A DNA stretch of 64,000 nucleotides from Myxococcota bacterium (lineage in GTDB: Bacteria; Myxococcota_A; UBA9160; UBA4427). Shown here piece after piece: positions 1-7,607 of the stretch. The notes under the pieces are model-generated. The model was not told the origin of the DNA, did not search any database, and saw only the letters and a program-made list of their open reading frames with translations. Location of the stretch: positions 1 through 64,000 of the forward strand of contig JANQEL010000288.1 in assembly GCA_028278345.1 (NCBI GenBank), read 5' to 3'. Position 1 is the stretch's first letter. Every line of letters begins with the position of its first letter. The position numbers and the translations under genes are program-made.

Positions 1-60
1 ACGGCCCCAATTCCCCGGTCGGCGAACTGGTGGAAACTGCTTCGCAACACCGACATCTAG
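1..60 (+). CDS. C-terminal end of an unidentified protein (partial at window edge)
   Basis: Frame 1 is open from the window edge to a TAG at 58-60 and would give a 19-residue C-terminus ending in WWKLLRNTDI. The following gene converges on it, ending at 98, so a rightward gene finishing here fits the layout. Nineteen residues are too few to name a family, and the frame could be open by chance. Confidence 0.3.
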   Translation, partial: TAPIPRSANWWKLLRNTDI

Positions 61-97
61 GAGCACAGCACCGCCTGGTTGGCGCTTTCCTCGTGTG

Positions 98-709
98 TCA
101 GTCGTTCTCCACCCCGTGCTCGTGAACCTTGACCAGCGAGGGCACAAGGTACTGGCGTACGAACTTGCGCAACGCCTCCTCGTCTTCCAGAAACTCTTCC
201 GGGTAGGTGATGAGGGAAAGGATGACCCGGGTGATCCAGCGGTTGGCCTCGTCCAACGTCACGCCGTCCCTCAACTCTCCCCGCTCTTGTGCCAGGTAGA
301 ACTGGGGCGCGAACAGTCGCTCCGCGAGCGGATAGATGGTGGCCGGAGAAAGGTTGGTCTGGTTGATGGCGCCTTCACCCGCGAACAGCAACTTGTTGAT
401 GGGGCGGCTGCGCCGGCCGCGCATGATGTAGGCGACGCTATCCACCATCCCGTCCGCAAGGCTTCGCTGGTAGCGATTGAGGATCTCCAGTTCCTCCAGC
501 TGTTCCGAGGCATCACGCTGTATGACCTTGGCGAGCAGGTCATCGCGATTGTCCACGTAGCGGTAGAGCGTGGTGCGACCGATCTCCGCCTCGCGTGCGA
601 CGTCCTCGAGCCGGGTACCCGCGATGCCGCTCGCCTCGTAGCAGCGCAGGGCGGCATCGAGGATGCGGTTCAGCGTCTTCTCCGCCTTGGTGCTCTTCCT
701 GGTCGTCAT
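98..709 (-). CDS. TetR/AcrR family transcriptional regulator
   Basis: A 203-residue TetR-type repressor. The N-terminal helix-turn-helix is clear: an ILDAALRCYEASG helix, then the DVAREAEIGRTTLYRYVDNRDDL recognition region split by the usual turn. The remaining ~140 residues form an all-helical ligand domain of unknown specificity. Two ATGs lie six bases apart, at 715 and 709. An AGGGG sequence abuts the first and sits six bases before the second, so 709 is preferred. It is transcribed divergently from the secreted metallo-beta-lactamase-fold gene at 871 and probably regulates it and itself through the AT-rich gap, which holds small inverted repeats. The ligand cannot be predicted. Confidence 0.93.
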   Translation of the reverse strand: MTTRKSTKAEKTLNRILDAALRCYEASGIAGTRLEDVAREAEIGRTTLYRYVDNRDDLLAKVIQRDASEQLEELEILNRYQRSLADGMVDSVAYIMRGRRSRPINKLLFAGEGAINQTNLSPATIYPLAERLFAPQFYLAQERGELRDGVTLDEANRWITRVILSLITYPEEFLEDEEALRKFVRQYLVPSLVKVHEHGVEND

Positions 710-756
710 CGCCATCCCCTGGGCTGCTGGAGCATCGAATAAAGTAGACCAAATAC

Positions 757-769
757 GGACATATAGTCC
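757..769. promoter_or_regulatory. Candidate TetR operator in divergent promoter
   Basis: GGAC-ATATA-GTCC is an inverted repeat with four-base arms in an unusually AT-rich gap between the TetR gene (starts 709) and the MBL-fold gene (starts 871). A second short repeat, AACAT-N6-ATGTT, lies at 793-808. Arms this short are weak evidence. The placement and the base-composition dip support a promoter/operator region. Confidence 0.35.
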
Positions 770-870
770 TTTTTAATCTTAATTTTGGTACAAACATCTT
801 GAAATGTTCCGTTCCTGCTCGTACGGTTGTGCCCCCTGAAGAGAGCCTCACCACCTGGGAGGAGTCCCCC

Positions 871-2247
871 ATGAGCCAATCGAAGCGAGCCCTGGCGGCG
901 ATTTTCACCGCGGCCTTGACTGCCACCGTGCTCCCGGCGCACGCCGGGTCGCAGAAAGACCTGACCCTCGATACCAGCGATGTCCGCGCGGGAGGCACCC
1001 CGGTCGGAGACCTGATTCGCGTGCCGATCGAGCGTACGAAGATCACCGACAACGTCTACCACGTATCGGGCCTGGCCAATGTCTATGCCGTGAATACGGC
1101 CGACGGCGCCATCGTGATCGACACGGGTTTCGCCCACCAGGCGCCGCGACAGATGGAACTGTTGAAGGAAGTCATCGAAGGCCCGGTGAAGTACATCTTC
1201 CTGCCCCAGGGTCAGCACGACGATGTCGGCGGCATCGATCACATCAAGGGCGCGGACACCGAGATCATCATGACCCGCGGGACGACGGAGTACATGCCCT
1301 ACCGCGCCCGCGCGGCCGAGTTCCTCGCCCCGCGCTATGCGGCGCTCTACAGCTGGACGGGGCAGTTGAACGAGAAGTCCGGAGCCAGCGAGAAGCGCAA
1401 GCCCTTCCCCTACATCCCGATCACCCCGGATGTCCTGGTGGAAGACCACATCGGCCACCGATTCGAGCTGGGCGGAGTGAAGTTCGAAGTCATCGCGTTG
1501 CCCGGGGCCGAGGGCATCAACTCGGCGGGCCTGTGGATGCCCGAGCAACGCATCCTGTTCGCCGGTGGCGGTTCCGTGGGGCCGGAGATTCCGATGTGGC
1601 CCAATCTCGGAACCGTACGTGCAGACCGCAACCGCATCCTGTCCGAGTACATCGACACGATCAACGCCATGATCGACCTGAGGCCCGCCATCCTGTTGCC
1701 GGGCCAGGACGATCCCATGCTCGACGAGAAGAAGATCATGGATGGTCTGGTCCTGCTGCGCGATGCATCGACCTACGTGTACGAAGAGATCTGGAAGGGG
1801 CTGAGTGCGGGCAAGGACGTGTACGAGCTGATGCGCGAAATCCAGTTGCCCGAGAAGTATTCGCACCTGAGCCAGCAGCACGGGCGCGTGCAATGGACCG
1901 TTCGCGAGACCGTCAACCAGACCGGTGGCTGGTTCGCCTACCGCTATACCAGCGAGCTCTACGCCTACCGCTCGCACGAGATCTATCCGGATCTGGTGAG
2001 CATGGCCGGCGAGGCTGCGGTGGTCGCGCGAGCCCGGGAGCTGATGTCTGCGGGCGAACTCGAGAAGGCCCTCATGCTGGCGGAAGCCGTGGTCGAGGCC
2101 GATGGCGAGAGCAGCCAGGCGCTGGGCCTGCAACTCGACGTTCTCTCGGCACTGCTGGATCGCGCGAAGAACACGTACAAGACGTTCAGCGAGATCGCCT
2201 GGCTGCAATCACGCATCACGCTGATTCGTGCCGCGCTCGGTGGCTAG
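871..2247 (+). CDS. Secreted metallo-beta-lactamase-fold protein, alkylsulfatase-like, zinc site degenerate
   Basis: 458 residues. The ATG at 871 follows GGGAGGAG and starts a signal peptide (hydrophobic residues 8-24, likely cleavage after AHA). The order is MBL-fold domain (about 60-285) then a helical region resembling the dimerisation domain of SdsA1-type alkylsulfatases. The fold landmarks are present (NVYAVNTADGAIVIDTG at 70-86, LPGAEGINSAGLWMPEQ at 210-226). The zinc motif HxHxDH is replaced by QGQHDD (113-118), and the later ligand position reads PGQDDP (277-282). Several metal ligands are therefore missing and hydrolase activity is doubtful. A binding or non-metal catalytic role is possible. 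It is divergent from a TetR regulator that probably controls it. Confidence 0.82.
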   Translation: MSQSKRALAAIFTAALTATVLPAHAGSQKDLTLDTSDVRAGGTPVGDLIRVPIERTKITDNVYHVSGLANVYAVNTADGAIVIDTGFAHQAPRQMELLKEVIEGPVKYIFLPQGQHDDVGGIDHIKGADTEIIMTRGTTEYMPYRARAAEFLAPRYAALYSWTGQLNEKSGASEKRKPFPYIPITPDVLVEDHIGHRFELGGVKFEVIALPGAEGINSAGLWMPEQRILFAGGGSVGPEIPMWPNLGTVRADRNRILSEYIDTINAMIDLRPAILLPGQDDPMLDEKKIMDGLVLLRDASTYVYEEIWKGLSAGKDVYELMREIQLPEKYSHLSQQHGRVQWTVRETVNQTGGWFAYRYTSELYAYRSHEIYPDLVSMAGEAAVVARARELMSAGELEKALMLAEAVVEADGESSQALGLQLDVLSALLDRAKNTYKTFSEIAWLQSRITLIRAALGG

Positions 2248-2695
2248 GCGCGTCGCATGGTCGGCCGCCGCCATCGTGTTGATCGCGGGGGTCGTCGGCA
2301 CGCTGTTGCCATCTCGGGCCATGCAATTCCACAGCGAGCGAACCCTGGTCATGCCACGCGGTGGCCTGGTTGGAGAGTGCCTTTCGCGACTGCTGCTCGG
2401 GAGCGTCATGCAGTCGAGCGTCGACGATGTCGGTGCCGCTCTGGGCGACTACTACGAATCCAGGATGCGGGCGCTGCACGCTCCCGTTCAACTTGCGCCG
2501 TCGAGTAGCTCCTTGAACCCGGACGGGTCATGGCGACCGATCGCGATCGTCTCGAGGGTTCCCATGCCCTTGCGCTCACCCATCGTCGCGCGCACGACCT
2601 GGTGCGTGTGGAGGAAGGGCAGATCGAGGGGGTTGATCGCATCGAGGTCCCAGTCGTCGCGCCCGATCTCGAGTTCACCCTTCCAGCGGGCGTGA
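2240..2695 (+). CDS. Hypothetical small protein with one N-terminal membrane segment
   Basis: This GTG-started frame overlaps the stop region of the preceding gene and encodes 151 residues. Residues 6-24 (VAWSAAAIVLIAGVVGTLLP) look like a signal anchor, and the first ~90 codons have the GC-rich third positions typical of this genome. From 2488 on it runs antisense to the end of a well-supported leftward gene, so its C-terminal third may be fortuitous or the frame may be a decayed gene whose original 3' end was lost. No family is recognised. It occupies the 240-bp gap at 2248-2487, where I see nothing else. Confidence 0.35.
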   Translation: MARRVAWSAAAIVLIAGVVGTLLPSRAMQFHSERTLVMPRGGLVGECLSRLLLGSVMQSSVDDVGAALGDYYESRMRALHAPVQLAPSSSSLNPDGSWRPIAIVSRVPMPLRSPIVARTTWCVWRKGRSRGLIASRSQSSRPISSSPFQRA

Positions 2696-3612
2696 CCCCA
2701 CTCGGGGTGGCTGTATCCGATGCCCAACATGTGGAAGGTCAGCCCCACGGTTTCTACGTCGATTTCGTAGGGGCGATCCTGCTTGTCTCGGAGCCGAAGT
2801 TCGATCCGATCGGCGCGCCGGGTGCCCGGATGCCACGCGATGCGATGTCGCGCGTCGGCCATCGCGACGAGGCCCGGCTCCTCGAGGCGCGGGATCTCGT
2901 CGGGGTCGGCATAAAGAGGAACGAGGTCCGCGCTGACCTGGGTCGGCTTGCCGTCCCTGTCCTCGAAGGTGCCGAACTGTGTGCAGACGTCGCCGAAGTT
3001 CAGCGGACACCACACCCAGTAGACGCCCGGCTCGTCGTTGAGCAGCCCCGGCGCACCGCCTTGCGGCTCGCCCACCGGGCGCACGCCCCATGACTTGTCG
3101 CGCGTACCGTAGGCGCGGCGGACCTCGTGCCGCTCGCCGTCCACGCTGAACCACCCCTCCCAGGAGCCCATCTGCGTAAAGCGGCTGTTGTGCATGATCA
3201 GGTGGCCATCATCGTGCATGACGTTCTGCGGCTCTTCGTGAGGGATGCTCGCAGCGGTGAAGAGCAGGTTGCATTCCATGGCGTGATCGTTCGGGTCGAG
3301 CCGGACGCGGATTTGTCGCATCGGCTCGACGACCTCGACCGCGAGCGGGCCGATGTTCGTCTCGCGCCGTTCCTTCGGCGCCCGCCGAGAGGCGTGGAAT
3401 GCACTCTGCCGCCGGCCCACCGTGACGCCGAAGTGCCCGTCCATCACCTTTCGATTCGGGTAGAGCCCGAACCCGATCTCGAACAGGTAGGTGCCGTCGG
3501 CGTCGAAGCCGTTGAACCAGTACCGGTCATAGAAGTTCCGGTCGCTGGGCCCCGGCTGCGCGATCGGCTGCGCGGTCTGGTGGATACAGAAGTCGTCGAA
3601 ATCGGTGATCAT
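2488..3612 (-). CDS. Conserved hypothetical protein, AttH/lipocalin-like (DUF7064/7065 type)
   Basis: 374 residues with no signal peptide. The N-terminal part contains DRYWFNGFDADGTYLFEIGF and LYPNRKVMDGHFGV, which I recall from a conserved family common in mycobacteria and other lipid- or steroid-degrading bacteria. The second half has the W/G/Y-rich strands of a two-lobed beta-barrel (SWGVRPVGEPQGG, VYWVWCPLNFGD). No catalytic motif is visible. It is divergent from the acyl-CoA dehydrogenase gene, which suggests a link to hydrophobic acyl or terpenoid metabolism. The family assignment is from memory of motifs and tentative; reality as a gene is well supported by length and codon use. Confidence 0.75.
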   Translation of the reverse strand: MITDFDDFCIHQTAQPIAQPGPSDRNFYDRYWFNGFDADGTYLFEIGFGLYPNRKVMDGHFGVTVGRRQSAFHASRRAPKERRETNIGPLAVEVVEPMRQIRVRLDPNDHAMECNLLFTAASIPHEEPQNVMHDDGHLIMHNSRFTQMGSWEGWFSVDGERHEVRRAYGTRDKSWGVRPVGEPQGGAPGLLNDEPGVYWVWCPLNFGDVCTQFGTFEDRDGKPTQVSADLVPLYADPDEIPRLEEPGLVAMADARHRIAWHPGTRRADRIELRLRDKQDRPYEIDVETVGLTFHMLGIGYSHPEWGHARWKGELEIGRDDWDLDAINPLDLPFLHTHQVVRATMGERKGMGTLETIAIGRHDPSGFKELLDGAS

Positions 3613-3698
3613 GCTTCCCTCCGGGTCGTTGACGAGATCAGCGCACGACTCCTACGTTAGGGCGCCGACCCCGATTCCGGAAACACGGAGATCCAAGC

Positions 3699-4928
3699 AT
3701 GGGATTCGAACCGACCGAGCGTGCACTCGAGATCAGTGCCCGCGTCGAAGCGTTCATGCGGGAACACATCTACCCGCGTGAGCACGAGTACGAAGAGTTC
3801 GTCGCCGACCAGAACAATCTCTGGAAGACCCCACCCTTCGTTCGCGAGCTCCGAGCCAAGGCGCGCGAACAGGGTCTCTGGAACCTCTTCCTGCCAAAGG
3901 AGTACGAGCCCTTCAGCCCCGGGCTCAGCAATGTCGAGATCGCGCACGTCTTCGAACCGATGTCGCGTGTCACCTGGGCGCAGGCGATCTTCAACTGCAA
4001 CGCACCCGATCGCGGCAACATGGAAGTGCTCGCCAAGTACGGCACGAAGGAGCAGCAAGAGCAGTGGCTTCGCCCGCTCCTCGATGGCGAGATCCGCTCC
4101 GCCTACGCGATGACGGAACCCCAGGTCGCCTCGTCCGACGCCACCAACATGGAGCTCGAGATCAAGCGCGACGGCGACGAGTACGTGCTCAACGGGCGCA
4201 AGTGGTGGACGACGGGTGTCATCAACCCCGACTGCAAGATCATGTTGGTGATGGGGAAGTCCAACCCCGAGAACGACCGCCACACGCAACACTCGACGAT
4301 CCTCGTCCCGACCGACACGCCCGGCTTCAAGGTCGAGCGAGCGCTTCGTGCGTTCGGGAATCACCACTCACCCGGCGGCGAAGGCGATTGCAGCTTCACC
4401 GACGTGCGCGTGCCGGTATCGAACATGATCAAGGGCGAGGGCTGCGGCTTCGAGATCGCCCAGGGCCGGCTCGGCCCCGGTCGTTTCCAGTATGCGATGG
4501 GTTTCGTCGGGCTCGCGCAGCGCTGCCTCGAACTCATGTGCGAACGCGCCACCCAGCGCGTCGCCTTCGGCGAAACCCTCAATGCGAAGACCAGCGTCCA
4601 GCACGAGATCGCGCGCTCGCGCTGCGAGATCGAGCAGTGTCGACTGCTGGTCTATCAGGCCGCAGACGTGATGGATCGCGAGGGCCTCGCTGGCGCCCGC
4701 GACTACATCGCGATGGTGAAGATCGTGGGCCCGCAGATGGCGGAGAACGTCGCGAGCCGCGCCATCCAGGTGTTCGGTGGAATGGGGGTCTGCCAGGACA
4801 CCCTGCTCCCGGAGGTCTTCACGCGCGCCCGCTTCTGCCGCATCGCCGACGGTCCGGACGAAGTGCATATGTCACAACTCGGAAAACTCACGATTCGACG
4901 CGCCCTCAGTGAGCTGTCCAATGGATGA
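3699..4928 (+). CDS. Acyl-CoA dehydrogenase family protein
   Basis: 409 residues, the full length of an acyl-CoA dehydrogenase, an FAD enzyme that introduces an alpha-beta double bond into acyl-CoA. The N-terminal helical domain (1-130) leads to the flavin/substrate segment YAMTEPQVASSD (136-147) and the beta domain. The C-terminal helical bundle carries VFGGMGVCQD and IADGPDEVH (382-390). This ending resembles the ACAD10/11-like branch, which acts on long or hydroxylated acyl chains, rather than classic short-chain enzymes. The ATG follows GGAGATCC. A GST gene starts 43 bp downstream and is probably co-transcribed. Substrate unknown. Confidence 0.92.
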   Translation: MGFEPTERALEISARVEAFMREHIYPREHEYEEFVADQNNLWKTPPFVRELRAKAREQGLWNLFLPKEYEPFSPGLSNVEIAHVFEPMSRVTWAQAIFNCNAPDRGNMEVLAKYGTKEQQEQWLRPLLDGEIRSAYAMTEPQVASSDATNMELEIKRDGDEYVLNGRKWWTTGVINPDCKIMLVMGKSNPENDRHTQHSTILVPTDTPGFKVERALRAFGNHHSPGGEGDCSFTDVRVPVSNMIKGEGCGFEIAQGRLGPGRFQYAMGFVGLAQRCLELMCERATQRVAFGETLNAKTSVQHEIARSRCEIEQCRLLVYQAADVMDREGLAGARDYIAMVKIVGPQMAENVASRAIQVFGGMGVCQDTLLPEVFTRARFCRIADGPDEVHMSQLGKLTIRRALSELSNG

Positions 4929-4970
4929 GCACGCAACCCCCACCACCCCTCGAGGAGAGAAGGAACTTCA

Positions 4971-5609
4971 ATGATCACCCTCTACGGAGCCAACGCCTCG
5001 CCTTTCGTTCGCAAGGTCATGGCCGTGCTGAACATCAAAGAGATCGAGTACAAGCACATTCCCTCGATGCCCTTCTCGGGCGACAAGGAACTGGCCAAGG
5101 TCAGTCCGCTCGAGAAAGTGCCCGCGCTCGTCGACGGCGATCTCAACATCGCCGACTCGAAGGTCATCTGTCGCTACCTGGAAAGCGCCTACCCGGAGGC
5201 TCCCGTCTATCCCACCGACGTGAAGGATCGCGCCCGCGCCGACTGGCTCGAGGAGTACGGCGGCACCGCACTCGCCGAGGCCGCGGCCGGCATCTTCTTC
5301 AACCGCTTCATGGTTCCCAACGTCTTCAAGCGACCGGTCGACGAAGAGGTCGTCGACGACCTCATCAACAACAAGCTGCCCCCGCTGCTGGATTACGTCG
5401 AAAGCCAGGTCCCGGCGGACGGCTTCATCTTCGGTGACCTCACCGTCGCAGACCTCGCCCTCGCCTCCCCATTCGTCAACGCCCGCTACGCGCAGTACAC
5501 GATCGACGCTGCGAAGTGGCCGCGAATGTCGGGGCTCTTCGAGCGTGTCACGGCACACAGCGCCGTGGCTCCGCTGCTGGAAGCCGAAGCGGCCGCGTTC
5601 GGGGGCTAG
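4971..5609 (+). CDS. Glutathione S-transferase family protein
   Basis: 212 residues. The N-terminal thioredoxin fold holds the active-site region YGANASPFVRKV (Ser10 the likely glutathione-activating residue), the cis-proline VPALVDGD (Pro51) and the glutamyl-binding ADSKVICRYLE. The C-terminal half is the helical H-site domain, with the conserved GDLTVADLAL helix near 154-163. Family members conjugate or isomerise electrophiles with glutathione in the cytosol. A GAGGAGAGAAGGAA purine run precedes the ATG. It lies 42 bp after the acyl-CoA dehydrogenase gene on the same strand, which suggests joint expression and a role with reactive lipid or halogenated intermediates. Confidence 0.92.
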   Translation: MITLYGANASPFVRKVMAVLNIKEIEYKHIPSMPFSGDKELAKVSPLEKVPALVDGDLNIADSKVICRYLESAYPEAPVYPTDVKDRARADWLEEYGGTALAEAAAGIFFNRFMVPNVFKRPVDEEVVDDLINNKLPPLLDYVESQVPADGFIFGDLTVADLALASPFVNARYAQYTIDAAKWPRMSGLFERVTAHSAVAPLLEAEAAAFGG

Positions 5610-5664
5610 CTGCGACCGCCCCCCCTTCAACGGCTCCTCAGCCGAAACCCGCCAGGTCCAGCAG

Positions 5665-5680
5665 CTGGATTCGAATCCAG
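5665..5680. repeat. 16-bp perfect palindrome; core shared with 30698-30714
   Basis: CTGGATTCGAATCCAG is a perfect palindrome in the 183-bp gap before the dehalogenase gene. The 17-base string GGATTCGAATCCAGTTG beginning at 5667 recurs exactly, on the other strand, at 30698-30714 in front of another gene. It resembles a tRNA T-arm by chance only, since no acceptor or anticodon stem surrounds it. A binding site for a shared regulator is possible. Confidence 0.5.
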
Positions 5681-5755
5681 TTGCCAGGGACGACTGCTCG
5701 AGTTTTTCCGCCACCGCAGCCCGGCCCTTGCGTGGATCCTCTCGATCGGTCAATC

Positions 5756-5773
5756 TGAGAACGATCGATCTCA
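5756..5773. promoter_or_regulatory. Candidate operator for the dehalogenase/TetR operon
   Basis: TGAGAACGATCGATCTCA is an 18-bp near-perfect palindrome (eight of nine base pairs symmetric) ending 19 bases before the ATG at 5793. The operon it precedes ends with its own TetR gene, so autoregulation through this site is the simplest reading. Binding is inferred, not shown. Confidence 0.6.
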
Positions 5774-5792
5774 ATAACCCTCGGGAGAATCC

Positions 5793-6986
5793 ATGGCCGC
5801 CTATTTCGTTGTCAGCCTCGACGTTCATGATCGCGATCGTTTCGATGAGTACGTCGCGGGCGTCATCCGCACCCTCAAGCCTCACGGGGGCTGGATCCAG
5901 GCCGCTGGACCTGCGGAGCAGCTCGAAGGTGAGGGGGAAGCGCGAGACCACAACGTCATCATTCGCTTCCCGACCACGGCGCACGCCAAGGCCTGGTGGG
6001 ACAGCCCGGAATACCGCGAGATCGTGCCCATCCGGTTGGAGAGCACGGGGCCGGCACGACCCTACATCCAGCCCGCGATCGATGGCGATCGGCCAGACGT
6101 CTCGGGGCTCGAGCTGCCCAAGAAGTTCGTCGACGTTCTCGGGAAGCGGATGGCCTATGTCGAGGTCGGTGAAGGCGATCCCATCGTCTTCCTCCACGGG
6201 AACCCGACTTCTTCCTACCTCTGGCGCAACGTCATTCCCCGCCTCTCCGACCAGGGCCGCTGCATTGCACCCGATCTGATCGGAATGGGCGATTCGGAGA
6301 AGCTCGATTCGCCGGGGCCCGATAGCTACCGCTTCGTCGAACACCGATGCTATCTGCACGCGCTGCTCGAAAAGCTCGGTGTCAATGAGCACGTTACTCT
6401 CGTCATCCACGATTGGGGTTCGGCCCTTGGCTTCGACTGGGCGCGAACGCACGCGGATTCGGTCGCGGGCATCGCGTATATGGAGGCAATCGTTCGACCG
6501 ATGGACTGGAAGGAATGGCCCGAAGCGGTCGCGCCGCCATTCAAGTTGCTTCGCTCCGAGGCCGGGGATGAGGCCGTTCTGGAGAAGAACTTCTTCGTCG
6601 AGCGGATGCTGCCGATGTCGATCATGCGCAAGATCGGCGACGCAGAGCGCAACGCCTACGGGCGCCCGTTTGCGAATCCGGGCGAAGACCGAAGGCCCAC
6701 CCTGACCTGGCCGCGCGAGATCCCCCTCGGTGGAGAACCGGCCGATGTCGTCGAGATCGTCGGAAAGTACGCGGATTGGCTCTCGACCAGCGAGGTTCCG
6801 AAGCTCTTCATCAACGCGGAGCCTGGAGCGATCCTCACGGGTTCGAATCGCGAGTTCGTGCGCACCTGGCCGAATCAGAAGGAAGTGACGGTCCGGGGGA
6901 TCCACTACGTGCAGGAGGATTCGCCCGACGAGATTGGCGAGGCGATCGCCGAGTGGCGTCGCGGTCTGCCGGGGATCGGAAGTTGA
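5793..6986 (+). CDS. DUF1330-haloalkane dehalogenase fusion
   Basis: 397 residues in two domains. Residues 1-95 match the ferredoxin-like DUF1330 family (AAYFVVSLDVHDRDRFDEY; WWDSPEYREIVPIR). Residues 105-397 are an alpha/beta-hydrolase haloalkane dehalogenase, which hydrolyses carbon-halogen bonds to alcohols. The catalytic set is complete for subfamily II: nucleophile Asp207 in IHDWGS, acid Glu231 in YMEAIVRP and base His371 in GIHYVQED. Asn137 (HGNPTSSYLWRN) and Trp208 are placed as halide-stabilising residues. Usual HLD-II enzymes are near 300 residues, so the N-terminal domain is an addition. The ATG follows GGGAG. The stop overlaps the start of a TetR gene. Confidence 0.93.
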   Translation: MAAYFVVSLDVHDRDRFDEYVAGVIRTLKPHGGWIQAAGPAEQLEGEGEARDHNVIIRFPTTAHAKAWWDSPEYREIVPIRLESTGPARPYIQPAIDGDRPDVSGLELPKKFVDVLGKRMAYVEVGEGDPIVFLHGNPTSSYLWRNVIPRLSDQGRCIAPDLIGMGDSEKLDSPGPDSYRFVEHRCYLHALLEKLGVNEHVTLVIHDWGSALGFDWARTHADSVAGIAYMEAIVRPMDWKEWPEAVAPPFKLLRSEAGDEAVLEKNFFVERMLPMSIMRKIGDAERNAYGRPFANPGEDRRPTLTWPREIPLGGEPADVVEIVGKYADWLSTSEVPKLFINAEPGAILTGSNREFVRTWPNQKEVTVRGIHYVQEDSPDEIGEAIAEWRRGLPGIGS

Positions 6987-7582
6987 GTCGAGGTCCCGCG
7001 CGAGCCTACGACCGCGACGAGGTGCTCGAACGCGTGTTGGGGGTGTTCTGGCGGCGCGGGTATGCGGCGACGTCGATGCGCGAACTCCGCGAAGCGACCG
7101 GCCTCGGCTCCCGCAGCCTCTACGATGACTTCGGGAACAAGCGCGAGCTGTTTCGCGCGGCGCTTGCGCGGTACCGCGAGCGATCGATCCTCCCGCTCTA
7201 CGATCCTCTCCGGCAGGCCGAGTCTCCGCTGCAGGGAATCCTGGGCTTGATCGAGCGCTTCGAGTCGATGCGTGCCTCCGACATCCGCTTGGGCTGTTTG
7301 ATCGGGATTGGGATGGCGGAGATCATCCGCGGGGAAGATCGTCGGCTCGCGGACGAGATCGCAGCACTCGCCGACGAAACACGGGACCGACTCGAGGAAG
7401 CGATTCAGGCGGCCATCGAGGCTGGCGAGCTGCCGGGAACCCTGCCCGCCTCCGAGTTGGCCGCTCTGCTGATCGCGACGCTCCAGGGCGCGCATCTGAT
7501 GGGGCGCGTTCGCCCGGGCGGCGATCTTCGGAAGGATTCCCTGTCGGGGGCGCGCCATCTTCTCGAAGGACTCGCAACCTGA
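6983..7582 (+). CDS. TetR/AcrR family regulator, TTG start, coupled to dehalogenase
   Basis: 199 residues. The TTG at 6983 shares bases with the TGA of the dehalogenase gene, a typical translational-coupling arrangement, and no other in-frame start leaves the whole DNA-binding domain. The helix-turn-helix (TSMRELREATGLGSRSLYDDF, residues 30-50, followed by GNKRELFRAAL) belongs to the TetR group. The rest is a helical effector domain ending GARHLLEGLAT. Being last in its own operon, it probably represses the operon through the palindrome at 5756-5773. A halogenated compound or its alcohol product is a reasonable but unproven ligand. Confidence 0.9.
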   Translation: MSRGPARAYDRDEVLERVLGVFWRRGYAATSMRELREATGLGSRSLYDDFGNKRELFRAALARYRERSILPLYDPLRQAESPLQGILGLIERFESMRASDIRLGCLIGIGMAEIIRGEDRRLADEIAALADETRDRLEEAIQAAIEAGELPGTLPASELAALLIATLQGAHLMGRVRPGGDLRKDSLSGARHLLEGLAT

Positions 7583-7607
7583 GAGGCACCGCCCGGGAGG
7601 AAGCTCG

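Noticed and set aside
5660..5690. tRNA T-arm-like sequence GGATTCGAATCC
   Set aside because: It is a simple palindrome. No acceptor stem, D-arm or anticodon arm can be folded around it.
4968..6905. Minus-strand frame of about 645 codons opposite the GST and dehalogenase genes
   Set aside because: Both plus-strand genes have intact active-site motifs and ribosome-binding sites. The antisense product matches nothing recognisable.
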